This document shows, in pieces, positions 1 through 9,376 of a stretch of 64,000 nt of DNA. The stretch spans positions 1,098,218 through 1,162,217 of the forward strand of contig NZ_BPMV01000002.1 in assembly GCF_019656655.1 (NCBI RefSeq), in the 5' to 3' direction. A program made the translations under genes and the position numbers. Within the stretch, counting starts at the first letter, position 1; each line of letters opens with the position of its first letter. This DNA is from Tsukamurella sp. TY48. GTDB taxonomy: Bacteria > Actinomycetota > Actinomycetes > Mycobacteriales > Mycobacteriaceae. The notes under the pieces were generated by a model. The model searched no databases and had not been told where the DNA came from. It was given only the letters and a program-made list of their open reading frames with translations.

Positions 1-161
1 GCGACGGCGGCCCGCGCATCATCGGCACCGGCGTCGGCGACGCGGGCGATCACGGCGCCGGTGGCGGGATCGATCACGTCGAAGGTGCGGCCGGAGGCGG
101 CGGGACGCTCGGTGCCGCCGATCGAGAGGCCGTGCACGGTGATGGTCTGCAGATCGGTCAT
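1..161 (-). CDS. gabD: Aldehyde dehydrogenase, probably succinate-semialdehyde dehydrogenase (5' part only)
   Basis: Only the first 53 codons lie in the window; the rest runs off the left edge. The translation begins MTDLQTITVHGLSIGG and continues through the N-terminal segment FDVIDPATGAVIARV typical of aldehyde dehydrogenases. Its ATG overlaps the stop codon of gabT (ATGA, 158-161), so the two are translationally coupled. Beside a GABA transaminase the natural reading is succinate-semialdehyde dehydrogenase, which oxidises the product of GabT to succinate in the cytoplasm. The catalytic Cys and Glu lie outside the window, so substrate assignment rests on context. Confidence 0.75.
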   Translation of the reverse strand, partial: MTDLQTITVHGLSIGGTERPAASGRTFDVIDPATGAVIARVADAGADDARAAV

Positions 162-1510
162 GCGGGGACCCCGGCCTCGGCGCGGATCGCATCGACGAGC
201 ACGGCGACACCATCGGCGAGGGTGTCCTCGCCGATCACCAGCGGCGGGAGCAGCCGGATGACGTTGCCGTAGGTGCCGCAGGTGAGCACGAGCACGCCCT
301 GCTTGAGGCATGCGGCGGCCACGGCCTTGGTGAGATCGGCGTCGGGGGTCGTGCCGTCCTCGCGGACGAACTCGATCGCCAGCATGAGGCCGCGCCCGCG
401 GACATCGCCGACGGCGGGAACGGCGGCGGCCAGCTCCTGCAGCGTGGCTTTGGTGCGGGCGCCGAGCTCGGCGGCGCGGCCGGGCAGGTCGAGCTCGCGG
501 ATGCGGCCGATCGCGGCGAGCGCGGCGGCGCAGGCCACGGGGTTGCCGCCGTAGGTGCCGCCGAGGCCGCCCGCGTGCACGGAGTCCATGAGGTCGGCGC
601 GGCCGACCACGGCCGACAGCGGCATACCGCCCGCGATGCCCTTGGCGAGAGTGATGAGATCGGGTACCACGCCCTCCTCCTCGCAGGCGAACCAGCGGCC
701 GGTGCGGCCGAAGCCGGTCTGCACCTCGTCGGCGATGAAGACGACACCGTTCTCGCGGCACCATGCCGCGACCGCGGGCAGGAATCCCGGTGCGGGCTCG
801 ATGAACCCGCCCTCACCCTGGATCGGCTCGATGATCACGGCGGCCACCTGATCGCCGCCGATCTGCTTCTCGATCGCGGTGATGGCGCGGGCGGCCGCCT
901 CGGGTCCGGTGAGGCCGGCCTGGTCGCGGAACGGGTAGGACATCGGCATCCGGTAGACCTCGGACGCGAACGGACCGAAGCCGTGCTTGTAGGGCATCGA
1001 CTTGGCGGTGAGCGCCATCGTGAGGTTCGTGCGGCCGTGGTACGCGTGATCGAAGGCCACGACGGCGTTGCGGCCGGTGGCGTGGCGGGCGATCTTGACC
1101 GCGTTCTCCACCGCCTCGGCGCCCGAGTTGAAGAGCACGGCCCGACGGGGACCGTCGCCCGGCGTGAGTGCGACGAGCTGCTCGGCGACGGCGATGTACT
1201 CCTCGTACGGCGTCACCATGAAGCAGGTGTGGGTGAACCGCGCCGCCTGCTTCGCGATGGCCTCGGCGACGGCCGGGTCGCTGGCGCCCACGTTGGTCAC
1301 GGCGATGCCCGCGCCCAGGTCGATGAGGCTGTTGCCGTCGACGTCGAGGATCACGCCGCCGTCGGCGTCCGCGGCGTACACCGGCGCGGTGGAGGCCACG
1401 CCCGCGGGGATCACGGCGGCACGGCGCTCGGCGAGCGCGCGGGAGGCGGGGCCGGGCAGCTCGGTGGCGAGCTGGCGGACCTGGGGCAGGCGATAGCTGA
1501 TCGTGGGCAC
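158..1510 (-). CDS. gabT: 4-aminobutyrate (GABA) transaminase, class III aminotransferase
   Basis: A 450-residue PLP enzyme that converts GABA and 2-oxoglutarate to succinic semialdehyde and glutamate. Class III features are visible: the FNSGAEAVENAVKIAR segment, the cofactor region FIADEVQTGFGRTG, and the PLP lysine in ITLAKGIAGGMPL near residue 290. I start at the GTG at 1510 (protein VPTISYRLPQ) because a perfect AGGAGG lies just upstream; the frame is open further but without such a site. It is first in an operon with gabD (4-base overlap) and divergent from the PucR regulator. Other omega-amino-acid transaminases look similar, so substrate is inferred from gabD and family resemblance. 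Confidence 0.85.
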   Translation of the reverse strand: MPTISYRLPQVRQLATELPGPASRALAERRAAVIPAGVASTAPVYAADADGGVILDVDGNSLIDLGAGIAVTNVGASDPAVAEAIAKQAARFTHTCFMVTPYEEYIAVAEQLVALTPGDGPRRAVLFNSGAEAVENAVKIARHATGRNAVVAFDHAYHGRTNLTMALTAKSMPYKHGFGPFASEVYRMPMSYPFRDQAGLTGPEAAARAITAIEKQIGGDQVAAVIIEPIQGEGGFIEPAPGFLPAVAAWCRENGVVFIADEVQTGFGRTGRWFACEEEGVVPDLITLAKGIAGGMPLSAVVGRADLMDSVHAGGLGGTYGGNPVACAAALAAIGRIRELDLPGRAAELGARTKATLQELAAAVPAVGDVRGRGLMLAIEFVREDGTTPDADLTKAVAAACLKQGVLVLTCGTYGNVIRLLPPLVIGEDTLADGVAVLVDAIRAEAGVPA

Positions 1511-1627
1511 GGGGCCTCCTGGCGTCGTGGGCTCGCGGCGCGAGCGCGTTCCCTGTGAGGATCCACCACGACGCCCTCCGACCACACCTGCCGATTCGTC
1601 TACCGCGCGCCCTCGAAACACGCCATC

Positions 1628-3112
1628 ATGTACACCATGACCACGACCGTCGCCTGGCTCGCCGGACTGCCGGACCTCCGCCTGCGCGTACGCGCGGGCA
1701 GGCGCGGCACGCACCGCGACATCCGCCACGTGCAGACCATCGAGCACGCCGAGCCCTTCGAATGGCTCTCGGGCGGCGAGCTCGTGCTCACCACCGGGGT
1801 CAGCCTGAGCGATGATGTCGATCGGACCGCGTACGTGCAGCGGATGGCCGAATCAGGTATCGCGGCATTGGGTTTCGGTGTGGGACTGTCGTTCCCCAGC
1901 ATTCCCGCGGACCTCCTCGACGCCGCCGAGGCGGCGGGCCTACCGGTGCTGGAGATACCGCGATCGACACCCTTCGAGGCGGTCTCGCACGCGGTGCTCG
2001 ACCAGTTGGCATCGGCCCGGTACGACGCCCTGCTCCGTGCGGCGCGGGCCCAGCCGCGGATGACCCGGGCGGTACTCCACGACGGTGCCTCCGCACTGGT
2101 GCGTGAACTCGCCGCCACGCTGGAGGGCCGAGTGGCCGTGCTCGATCGGGCGGGCGGCATCGTCGCCGCGCATCCGGCGGGATTCGTCCCCGAGGCGCTC
2201 CCCACCGCCACGGCGGACGCGTTGACCAGCTCCGACGCGGGCGGACAATCGGTGACAGTGCTGGCGATCGGACGGCGCGCCGAGCACGGCCGGCTGGTGC
2301 TGGTGGGCGAGCAGCCGCCCGGCCCCACCGGCCAGATCCTGCTCGGCCACGCGGCCTCGCTGCTCGCCCTCGACGCGGCCAAACCCGACCGCGTGCGCGC
2401 GGCGCAGGATCGGGTGGACGCCGCCGCCTTCGCCCTGGCGCTGGCGCACGGCGGCGAGACCGGGCTCGACGGCGCTGCGGGAGCCGACGGCCGGATCCGC
2501 GTGCTCGCCCTGCGCGCGGCCGATGAGGACGCCGCACACCGTGTGGAAGCGGCGGTCGGTGCGGCTCTGGCCGAGGCTCGGCGACCGGGGTACGTGCATC
2601 GCGCGGCTACCCGGATCGATGTGCTGGTGGCCTCCGACGTCGATACCGCCGCCGCCGATCGCCTCCTCTCGGCGCTGCCGACCGGGGTGCGCTCGACGAC
2701 CTCGGCGGGCCTCGGATCGGCCCGGCCGTTGTCCCGGGTGCAGGAGGCGGCCCAGGAGGCCGCGATCCTGTTGGGCGCCGCGGAACGCGGGGGCCCGGTG
2801 GCCGATTCGACCACGACGGCGGGAGCGCTACTGCTGGCGCCCGGACCCGCACGTGAGGCGCTGACCGCGGTCGCGGACCGGCTCCTGCGCCCCCTGCGCG
2901 ACCACGACGCCGAGCACGGCTCCTCGCTCCTGGAATCGCTGCGCGCCTACCTCGAAGCCAATGGCAATTGGGAGGAGGCCGCCGCGACGGCCGGAGTGCA
3001 CCGGCACACGCTGCGGGCGCGGATCGGGCGCGCCGAGGCCCTGCTGGGGGCCGATCTCTCCTCGGCCCGGGTGCGCGCCGAACTGGTGCTCGCGCTGGCG
3101 ACCGCCGACTGA
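1628..3112 (+). CDS. PucR-family transcriptional regulator, probable activator of gabTD
   Basis: A 494-residue protein with the PucR layout: N-terminal purine-catabolism-type sensor domain (roughly residues 10-125, with GGELVLTTG), a central GGDEF-like linker, and a C-terminal PucR helix-turn-helix (last ~60 residues, LEANGNWEEAAATAGVHRHT). PucR proteins commonly control adjacent catabolic operons, and this one is divergent from gabT across about 117 bp, so it is likely the GABA regulator. Two in-frame ATGs are possible (1628 and 1637); neither has a convincing ribosome-binding site. Its end lies 4 bp from the stop of the convergent helicase gene. Confidence 0.8.
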   Translation: MYTMTTTVAWLAGLPDLRLRVRAGRRGTHRDIRHVQTIEHAEPFEWLSGGELVLTTGVSLSDDVDRTAYVQRMAESGIAALGFGVGLSFPSIPADLLDAAEAAGLPVLEIPRSTPFEAVSHAVLDQLASARYDALLRAARAQPRMTRAVLHDGASALVRELAATLEGRVAVLDRAGGIVAAHPAGFVPEALPTATADALTSSDAGGQSVTVLAIGRRAEHGRLVLVGEQPPGPTGQILLGHAASLLALDAAKPDRVRAAQDRVDAAAFALALAHGGETGLDGAAGADGRIRVLALRAADEDAAHRVEAAVGAALAEARRPGYVHRAATRIDVLVASDVDTAAADRLLSALPTGVRSTTSAGLGSARPLSRVQEAAQEAAILLGAAERGGPVADSTTTAGALLLAPGPAREALTAVADRLLRPLRDHDAEHGSSLLESLRAYLEANGNWEEAAATAGVHRHTLRARIGRAEALLGADLSSARVRAELVLALATAD

Positions 3113-3116
3113 CCGG

Positions 3117-6100
3117 CTATTCGGTATCGATGTCGAGCCCCACGGGCTCCCACACCTCGACGGTGCCGTCGGTGGCCTTCTCCCCCACCGTGAGCGCGCG
3201 CTGCAGCGTGAGCGGTTGCACGCCACGGCGATCGAGCGCCTGCAGGACCACCGACATCGCCGCATCGGGGTCGGTGAGGAAGACCGACTCGCGCACCCGC
3301 ACGAACTCCCAGCCGCACCGGCGCAGCTCCCGCTCGCGTTCGATGTCCGAGCGCGCCTGCTCCGGGGTCGATGCGAAGTCCGAGCCGTCGCACTCCACCG
3401 CGAGGCGGCCGTTCTCACCCGTGACCACCAGGTCGATGACCCGGTTGTTCACGGTGACCTTGGGATTGACGTGATAGCCCATGTCCCGCAATCGCACGAA
3501 CACCTGCTGCTCGAAGAGGTTGTCGAAGGGTTCCACGCGGCGGTCGGTCGGTACGTCGACCGGCATCGGCTGCGCCACCTCGACATCGGCGCGCGTGACG
3601 TAGCGCAGCAGCGACGCCCGCAGGTCGTTCGGCTTGAGATCGTCCTCGCTCACGGAGGTGAACAGCCACAGCTGATCCCGGGCGCGGGACGCGGCCACGT
3701 TGAAGCGGCGCTGGAAGTCCCGGCCGGTGAGCGCCCGGAACTTGTAGTCGGGCGCCACCACCATCGACAGCAGCACCACATCGCGCTCGTCGCCCTGGAA
3801 ATCCGGCGGGGTGCCCACCCGCAGGCGGCGGGCATCCCACTCGTCCGGGTCGATGGCGGCGCGCAGGCGCCGGTACAGCTCGTCCACCTGGCCCTGGCCC
3901 TGCAGCGCGATCACGCCGAAGGTGCGGCCCTTGTACAGCGGATCGGCGAAGCACTCCACCAGCTGGTCCACGATCGCCTGGGCCTCACGGGGATTGCTGA
4001 TCCGGGCGCCCTCGCCGACCACCTCGGCATCGTCGACGTGCGTCACGCGCAGCGGCACCGGACGATCGGCGCCGTAGTGCCGCACCGGGATGAGCGGCGC
4101 GTCCGAGTAGAACTGGCGCGAGGAGAAGTCGATGATCTCCGGCATGCAGCGGAAGTGCTCCCGCAGCCGCACGGTGTGCCCGAACCGGGTGCGCAGCAGG
4201 GTGAACAGGCTGGACCGCGGGGTCAGCGAATCCCGCAGGTAGGGCGGGATGTCGGGCAGTTGCGCGTCCAGCCGCGCGAAGACGTCGTCGAGGTTGACCC
4301 CGGTGAAGGCCGACGGCGCACACTGGTTCTCATCGCCCACCACGATCACGCGGGGCGCGAGCCACAGCAGGAAGCTGGAGGTGATGTCGGCCTGGCTGGC
4401 CTCGTCCACGATCACCACGTCGAAGGCATTGGGCTCGGGCGCGATCGATGCCACCACCTGCGAGATCGGCATGATCCATGCGGGCACGGCGGACTGCGCC
4501 TGTCGCATCGCCTCGCGCGCCGCCACGCGGAAGCGTTCGGCGTGCCGTCCCGAGCCACGGCCGATCGAGGCCATGTGATCGCGGTAGGCGTGCAGGGCCT
4601 GGATCTCGTCGAAGGTCATGCGGCGCAGGCACTGCCGCCACGCACTCGCCGTGGCGATCCGCGTGGTGTAGTGCGCCACGTCCTGCTCGGCGGACTGCAG
4701 ATCGGCCTCGAGCTGGGCGTCGTCGGCGGGGTGCACGCGGCCGGCCGCCCACATCACCGCGCGGCGCCACGACCAGGCGGCGTTCATCTCGGGCACGCGG
4801 GTGTCCCAGACCGGATCGTCGGCGGTGCGCGCCATGAGGTCGAACAGGGCCGGTGCTTTGGTGCGCAGGCGCAGGGCGAGCAGGTCGAGCGCGCCGCGGT
4901 CGTCGCGCTCCGTGCGCGCGGTCTCCCAGGCGCGCCGGGCGTCGCGGATCGGTCCGTACCGGTACTGGCGCAGCGCGGCCACGAGGGCGTCACCCTCGGG
5001 CGACGGACCGCGTTCGACGATCTCCTGCACCCGCAGCCGGACGGTGTCCATCCGACTGTAGGCATCGCGGGCGCCGGCGGCGGCGGAGATCGCCACCACC
5101 TGCTCGGCGACATCGGCCACCTCGTCGAGATCCTTGGGACGGGGCGAGTTCTCGGACAGCTTCTGCATGGCGTGCACCATGCGGTCGCGTTCGCTGACGA
5201 GCCGCACCACGGTGCGGGCGCGCAGCAGTTGGTCCGCGGCCTGGCTGAGCCGCTCGGAGCGGGTGCGGGGCGAGCCGGTGCCCGTGGGATCGGCGGCCGG
5301 CGCCTCCAGGCCGAGCGCGGTGAGCACGGTGGCCACCCGGCCGATCGCGTCCTCCACCACCAGGTGCCGCTCGGCGGCGAGCAGGAAGTCGCGATCGGAG
5401 CCCTCGTCACCGTCGACCACGATGCCGAGGCCCGTCTGCTCGAAGTCCTTCTGCTCGGGCTTGCGGAACCGCTTGCGGGGCTCGTTGCCGTTGTCCAGGA
5501 AGCGGGCGTACCGCTCGATCGCGGTCCGGTCGTTCGCATCCGGGGTGTCGCTCAGTTCCACTGCGGCACCGTCGAGCTCGACGTCTGCGGCGCGCGCGAT
5601 CGCGATCTGGTCCTCCAGGCCCACGAGGCGCGCGGCCAGGTGCGCCCGAGTACCGATCAGCATGTCCTCGGCGAGGAGCTGCGCGGACGGTGGGAACCGC
5701 CGCACCCGGTCGACGAGCTCGGTGATCACATCGGCGCGGGCCTTGATCACGCTGAGCTGATCGGCGTCCACGCCGCCGAGTACGTGGGCCAGCGCACCGT
5801 CGCCGTCGACCGCATCGCTGAGCGGCGAATCGGCCAGGATCGCGGTGAGCTGCTCGATATCGTCGACGTCCGGCACCTCGGCCGACAGATCGGGAAGGCT
5901 GTGTGCGAGCCGGCGGGAGAAGACCTCGTCGTTGCGCCGCAACAGATCCACCAGTCGCGCGAACTCGCGGGTGTCGAGCGGCGGCACCGTCCCGTCGATG
6001 GGCCCGGGCAGCCAGGAGTACTGGTCCGCGTCGCGGCGCACCTGCGTGACCACCTCGGCGGGCTTGCCGGAGTACGCCGAGCTGAGCCACTCGGACTCCT

Positions 6101-7349
6101 CGGTCTCGGCCGTCCGCAGCGCCCACACCTCGCGGACCAGGTCCTCGCGGCGGGCCACGGCACGGTCGCGCTTGGCGCGCAGATCCCGCAGCTCGGCGTC
6201 GGCGAGCGCCTCGGAATAGGTGGACTTACGGGTCGCGATCTCGGTGACGGACGCGGCGAGCGACGCCGAACCGTCCTTGGTGACGTCGGTGACCGAGACC
6301 ACCAACTGCCGCAGCTCCGGCGGCAGCTTGTCCTCGAGGACCGCGAGGGCCTGCGCCTTCTCGGACACCACGAGGACCCGCTGCCCCTTCGCCAGGAGCG
6401 CGGCGAGCAGGTTGGCGATGGTGTGCGTCTTGCCGGTACCGGGCGGTCCCTCGACCACAACACCGGTGTCGCCGCCCATGTGGGCGAGGATGTCGCGCTG
6501 CTCCACGTTCGAGGGCAGCACGTAGTAGGCCTCGTCGAGCAGTTCGGCGGGGCCGATGGCGCCGACCTCGCCGAGCATGCGCAGCCGCTCGCCGGAATCG
6601 ACCGCCTCCACCAATTGCGCCAGCCCCACCGGGACGGTGTGCTCGGGATCGGAGACGTCGGCCTTCATCGCGTCGTAGAAGCCGAGCAGCGGCGCGGACC
6701 CGCGGGTGCGCAGCACCAGCGCGGGCGCGAACTCGATGTGCGCGCCACCGTCGCGGGACGCGGCACCGAGCCACTGCTCGGTGAACTGCTCGCAGGCGGG
6801 ATCGAGCACGGTGCGGGCGGTCTCGCGCAGCTCGTCCTGCAGGTCGGCCGAGCCGGACAGGTCGAACGACGGGAGCCCGGCCAACAGGAGCGAGTCCTCG
6901 ACGCGGGGCACCGAATCGCGCGGCAGGACCACCGAGAGCTTGCGGCCGCGGCGGTCGCGTTCGAGCAGGACGGGCTGGGTGAGCAGGTGGGCGCGGATGC
7001 GGGTGTCGCCGTCCCGGGCGGTGAGCAGGCCCGAGGCCAGCACCAGCTCCACCGACTCGGGATGGTCGGCCAGCTCGTCGTACACGCGCAGCAGGCGGGC
7101 GTGCGGCGAATCGGGCCCGTCGTCGCCCTGGCGGGGCACGGTGAAGATGGTGCCGCCGGGCTTGGTATCGGCGTCCCAGCTGTCGGTGAGCGCGCCGGTA
7201 CCGGTGAGCGGCAGGACCGCGAGGTGATCGTCCAGATCGCGCGCGACCACGGAACGGGAACGGATCAGCTCGTCCAGGTACTGCAACAGCCGGACGACGC
7301 GATCCCGACGGCCGCCCGGGCCGTCGCCCTGCTCATCGGCGGCGGTCAT
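3117..7349 (-). CDS. Large SF1 (DNA2/NAM7-type) helicase with C-terminal MTES_1575/Vsr-like nuclease domain
   Basis: A 1410-residue protein. Walker A is EGPPGTGKTHTIANLL near residue 300 and Walker B is VIVDEASQAD near residue 980; between them lies a long insert, mostly helical in appearance. The late helicase motifs follow (GDENQCAPSAF, then LREHFRCMPEII, and VAASRARDQLW near 1240). The last ~100 residues (about 1310-1400) carry DLVVTGENGRLAVECDG followed by RCGWEFVRVRES, the pattern of the PD-(D/E)xK MTES_1575/DUF559 endonuclease fold. The protein probably remodels and cuts nucleic acid. Such helicase-nuclease fusions are seen in genome-maintenance and phage-defence settings, but no defence partner genes sit beside it here. 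The gene appears to stand alone. Confidence 0.8.
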   Translation of the reverse strand: MTAADEQGDGPGGRRDRVVRLLQYLDELIRSRSVVARDLDDHLAVLPLTGTGALTDSWDADTKPGGTIFTVPRQGDDGPDSPHARLLRVYDELADHPESVELVLASGLLTARDGDTRIRAHLLTQPVLLERDRRGRKLSVVLPRDSVPRVEDSLLLAGLPSFDLSGSADLQDELRETARTVLDPACEQFTEQWLGAASRDGGAHIEFAPALVLRTRGSAPLLGFYDAMKADVSDPEHTVPVGLAQLVEAVDSGERLRMLGEVGAIGPAELLDEAYYVLPSNVEQRDILAHMGGDTGVVVEGPPGTGKTHTIANLLAALLAKGQRVLVVSEKAQALAVLEDKLPPELRQLVVSVTDVTKDGSASLAASVTEIATRKSTYSEALADAELRDLRAKRDRAVARREDLVREVWALRTAETEESEWLSSAYSGKPAEVVTQVRRDADQYSWLPGPIDGTVPPLDTREFARLVDLLRRNDEVFSRRLAHSLPDLSAEVPDVDDIEQLTAILADSPLSDAVDGDGALAHVLGGVDADQLSVIKARADVITELVDRVRRFPPSAQLLAEDMLIGTRAHLAARLVGLEDQIAIARAADVELDGAAVELSDTPDANDRTAIERYARFLDNGNEPRKRFRKPEQKDFEQTGLGIVVDGDEGSDRDFLLAAERHLVVEDAIGRVATVLTALGLEAPAADPTGTGSPRTRSERLSQAADQLLRARTVVRLVSERDRMVHAMQKLSENSPRPKDLDEVADVAEQVVAISAAAGARDAYSRMDTVRLRVQEIVERGPSPEGDALVAALRQYRYGPIRDARRAWETARTERDDRGALDLLALRLRTKAPALFDLMARTADDPVWDTRVPEMNAAWSWRRAVMWAAGRVHPADDAQLEADLQSAEQDVAHYTTRIATASAWRQCLRRMTFDEIQALHAYRDHMASIGRGSGRHAERFRVAAREAMRQAQSAVPAWIMPISQVVASIAPEPNAFDVVIVDEASQADITSSFLLWLAPRVIVVGDENQCAPSAFTGVNLDDVFARLDAQLPDIPPYLRDSLTPRSSLFTLLRTRFGHTVRLREHFRCMPEIIDFSSRQFYSDAPLIPVRHYGADRPVPLRVTHVDDAEVVGEGARISNPREAQAIVDQLVECFADPLYKGRTFGVIALQGQGQVDELYRRLRAAIDPDEWDARRLRVGTPPDFQGDERDVVLLSMVVAPDYKFRALTGRDFQRRFNVAASRARDQLWLFTSVSEDDLKPNDLRASLLRYVTRADVEVAQPMPVDVPTDRRVEPFDNLFEQQVFVRLRDMGYHVNPKVTVNNRVIDLVVTGENGRLAVECDGSDFASTPEQARSDIERERELRRCGWEFVRVRESVFLTDPDAAMSVVLQALDRRGVQPLTLQRALTVGEKATDGTVEVWEPVGLDIDTE

Positions 7350-7457
7350 GTGCTCCTCGAGTCTCTCGGGTCGGCGCAGGCCGACGCTTCGGCGCGCCCA
7401 CGATGGGCTACACCTTGACTAGAGGTTAATGCATATCGCCGAAGAGCCGACAGGTCA

Positions 7458-9269
7458 TTACCTCTTGCGACCCGCGCGGAAACGCTGCTTGCCACCGGTG
7501 GGGCGGCCCGACGGTGCCCCCGGGTCCAGTTCGAGGTTGATCAGCTGGCCCGAGATCCGGGTGCGCTCGAGGGCGTCGAAGACCTCCCGGGGCAGGTCAT
7601 CGGGCAGTTCGACGATGCTGTGATCGGGCCGGATGCTGATGTGCCCGAAGTCGCTGCGGCGAAGGCCGCCCTCGTTCGCGATCGCGCCGACGATGGCCGA
7701 CGGGGTGGCGTGCTGCCGCTTGCCGACCGCGATCCGGTACGGCGCCATCGGGCGGCCGGTCTTGCGGTGGATCGACGGCTCCCGGTCGCGGTCGCGGTCC
7801 TTGCGGCCCCGGCCGCGGTCCTCGCGGTCGCCGAAGTCCCGGTCCTTGCGGTCGCGGGCGTTGCGCTCGCGCTCCGGCGGATCGGGCTGCAGCAGGAACG
7901 ACGAGCCGTCGCGGGACTGCAGCGCGAGCGCCGCGGCCACGTCGACGAGCGGTACGTCGTTGCTGCCCACGTAGTCCTCGATCAGCTTGCGGAACAGCTG
8001 CAGGTGCTCGGAGGTGAGGTTCTCGGTGATCGACTCACCGAACTTCTCCACGCGGTGGGCGTTCACGTCCTCCACCGAGGGCAGGCCCATCTCCGTGAGC
8101 GGCTGCCGCGTGGCCTTCTCGATCGCGCGCAGCAGGTGCCGCTCGCGGGGCGTCACGAACAGCAGCGCGTCGCCCTTGCGGCCGGCGCGGCCGGTACGGC
8201 CGATGCGGTGCACGTAGGACTCGGTGTCGTGCGGGATGTCGTAGTTCACCACGTGGCTGATGCGCTCGACGTCCAGACCGCGGGCCGCGACGTCGGTGGC
8301 CACCAGGATGTCGATCTTGCCGTCCTTGAGCTGCCCGATGGTGCGCTCGCGCTGGGCCTGCACGATGTCGCCGTTGATCGCGGCGGCGGCGTGCCCGCGG
8401 GCGCGCAGCTTCTCGGCGAGCTCCTCGGTGGCCGACTTGGTGCGGACGAAGATGATCATCCCGTCGAACTCCTCCACCTCCAGCAGGCGGGTGAGCGCGT
8501 CGAGCTTGCGCTGGTGCGCCACCTGCAGGTAGCGCTGGGTGATGTTCGACGCGGTCGCGGTCTTCGCCTTGACGGTGACCTCGACCGGATCGTGCAGGTA
8601 CTTCTTGGAGATCTTGCGGATCGCGGGCGGCATGGTGGCCGAGAACAGGGCCACCTGCTTGAACTCCGGGGTGTCGGCGAGGATCCGCTCGACGTCCTCC
8701 TGGAAGCCCATGGTGAGCATCTCGTCGGCCTCGTCGAGCACCAGGAACTCGAGGTTCGACAGGTCGAGCGTGCCTTTCTCCAGGTGATCGATCACGCGGC
8801 CCGGCGTTCCGACGATGATCTGCGCGCCGCGGCGCAGCCCGGAGAGCTGCACGCCGTAGCTCTGCCCGCCGTAGATCGGCAGCACGGTGACGTTCGGCAT
8901 GTGCACGGCGTACTTGCCGAAGGCCTCGGACACCTGCAGCGCGAGCTCGCGGGTGGGCGCCAGCACCAACGCCTGCGGCTTGCGGCTCTCACCGTCGATC
9001 TTGGACAGCACGGGCACCGCGAAGGCGGCGGTCTTACCGGTGCCCGTCTGCGCGAGGCCCACCACATCGGAACCGCTGAGCAGCGGCGGAATGGTGGCGG
9101 CCTGGATCGGCGACGGGTTCTCGTAACCGACCTCGGCGAGCGCACGCAGCACTCGCTCGTCGATTCCGAGATCCAGGAAGGTGACGGGCTCGGGACTCTC
9201 TTGGCCGGCCTGCTCGTCGGTGGCGGCGACAGCGGTGGCGGTGCGCTCGGCACCGAATTCTTCAGACAT
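7458..9269 (-). CDS. deaD: DEAD-box ATP-dependent RNA helicase DeaD/CsdA
   Basis: A 603-residue RNA helicase of the cold-shock/ribosome-assembly type. Motif I AQTGTGKTAAF, motif II LDEADEM, motif III FSATMPPAI and motif VI HRIGRTGRAGRKG are all intact. After the two RecA domains comes an Arg/Asp-rich linker (RDRKDRDFGDRED-like) and a DbpA-type RNA-binding domain (about residues 500-575, PYRIAVGKRQHATPSAIVGAI), then a basic tail RFRAGRKR. It unwinds structured RNA during ribosome biogenesis and low-temperature growth. A TATGCT hexamer nine bases before the ATG on the minus strand is a possible -10 element giving a very short leader. It is divergent from the acyl-CoA ligase. Confidence 0.92.
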   Translation of the reverse strand: MSEEFGAERTATAVAATDEQAGQESPEPVTFLDLGIDERVLRALAEVGYENPSPIQAATIPPLLSGSDVVGLAQTGTGKTAAFAVPVLSKIDGESRKPQALVLAPTRELALQVSEAFGKYAVHMPNVTVLPIYGGQSYGVQLSGLRRGAQIIVGTPGRVIDHLEKGTLDLSNLEFLVLDEADEMLTMGFQEDVERILADTPEFKQVALFSATMPPAIRKISKKYLHDPVEVTVKAKTATASNITQRYLQVAHQRKLDALTRLLEVEEFDGMIIFVRTKSATEELAEKLRARGHAAAAINGDIVQAQRERTIGQLKDGKIDILVATDVAARGLDVERISHVVNYDIPHDTESYVHRIGRTGRAGRKGDALLFVTPRERHLLRAIEKATRQPLTEMGLPSVEDVNAHRVEKFGESITENLTSEHLQLFRKLIEDYVGSNDVPLVDVAAALALQSRDGSSFLLQPDPPERERNARDRKDRDFGDREDRGRGRKDRDRDREPSIHRKTGRPMAPYRIAVGKRQHATPSAIVGAIANEGGLRRSDFGHISIRPDHSIVELPDDLPREVFDALERTRISGQLINLELDPGAPSGRPTGGKQRFRAGRKR

Positions 9270-9376
9270 TATTTGCCCAGCATATGTGCTATGAGTCGGT
9301 CACGCGAAACACCAGCGGAATCGGACATCCTCCGATAGGTTGGGCACACATCCCTATCGGCTTCCAGGAGGAGCAC

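Noticed and set aside
2961..7418. A 1485-codon open frame on the plus strand antisense to the large helicase
   Set aside because: Long antisense frames are expected at this G+C. The translation has no recognisable domain, is His/Gly/Arg-rich, and the minus-strand gene has clear helicase motifs.
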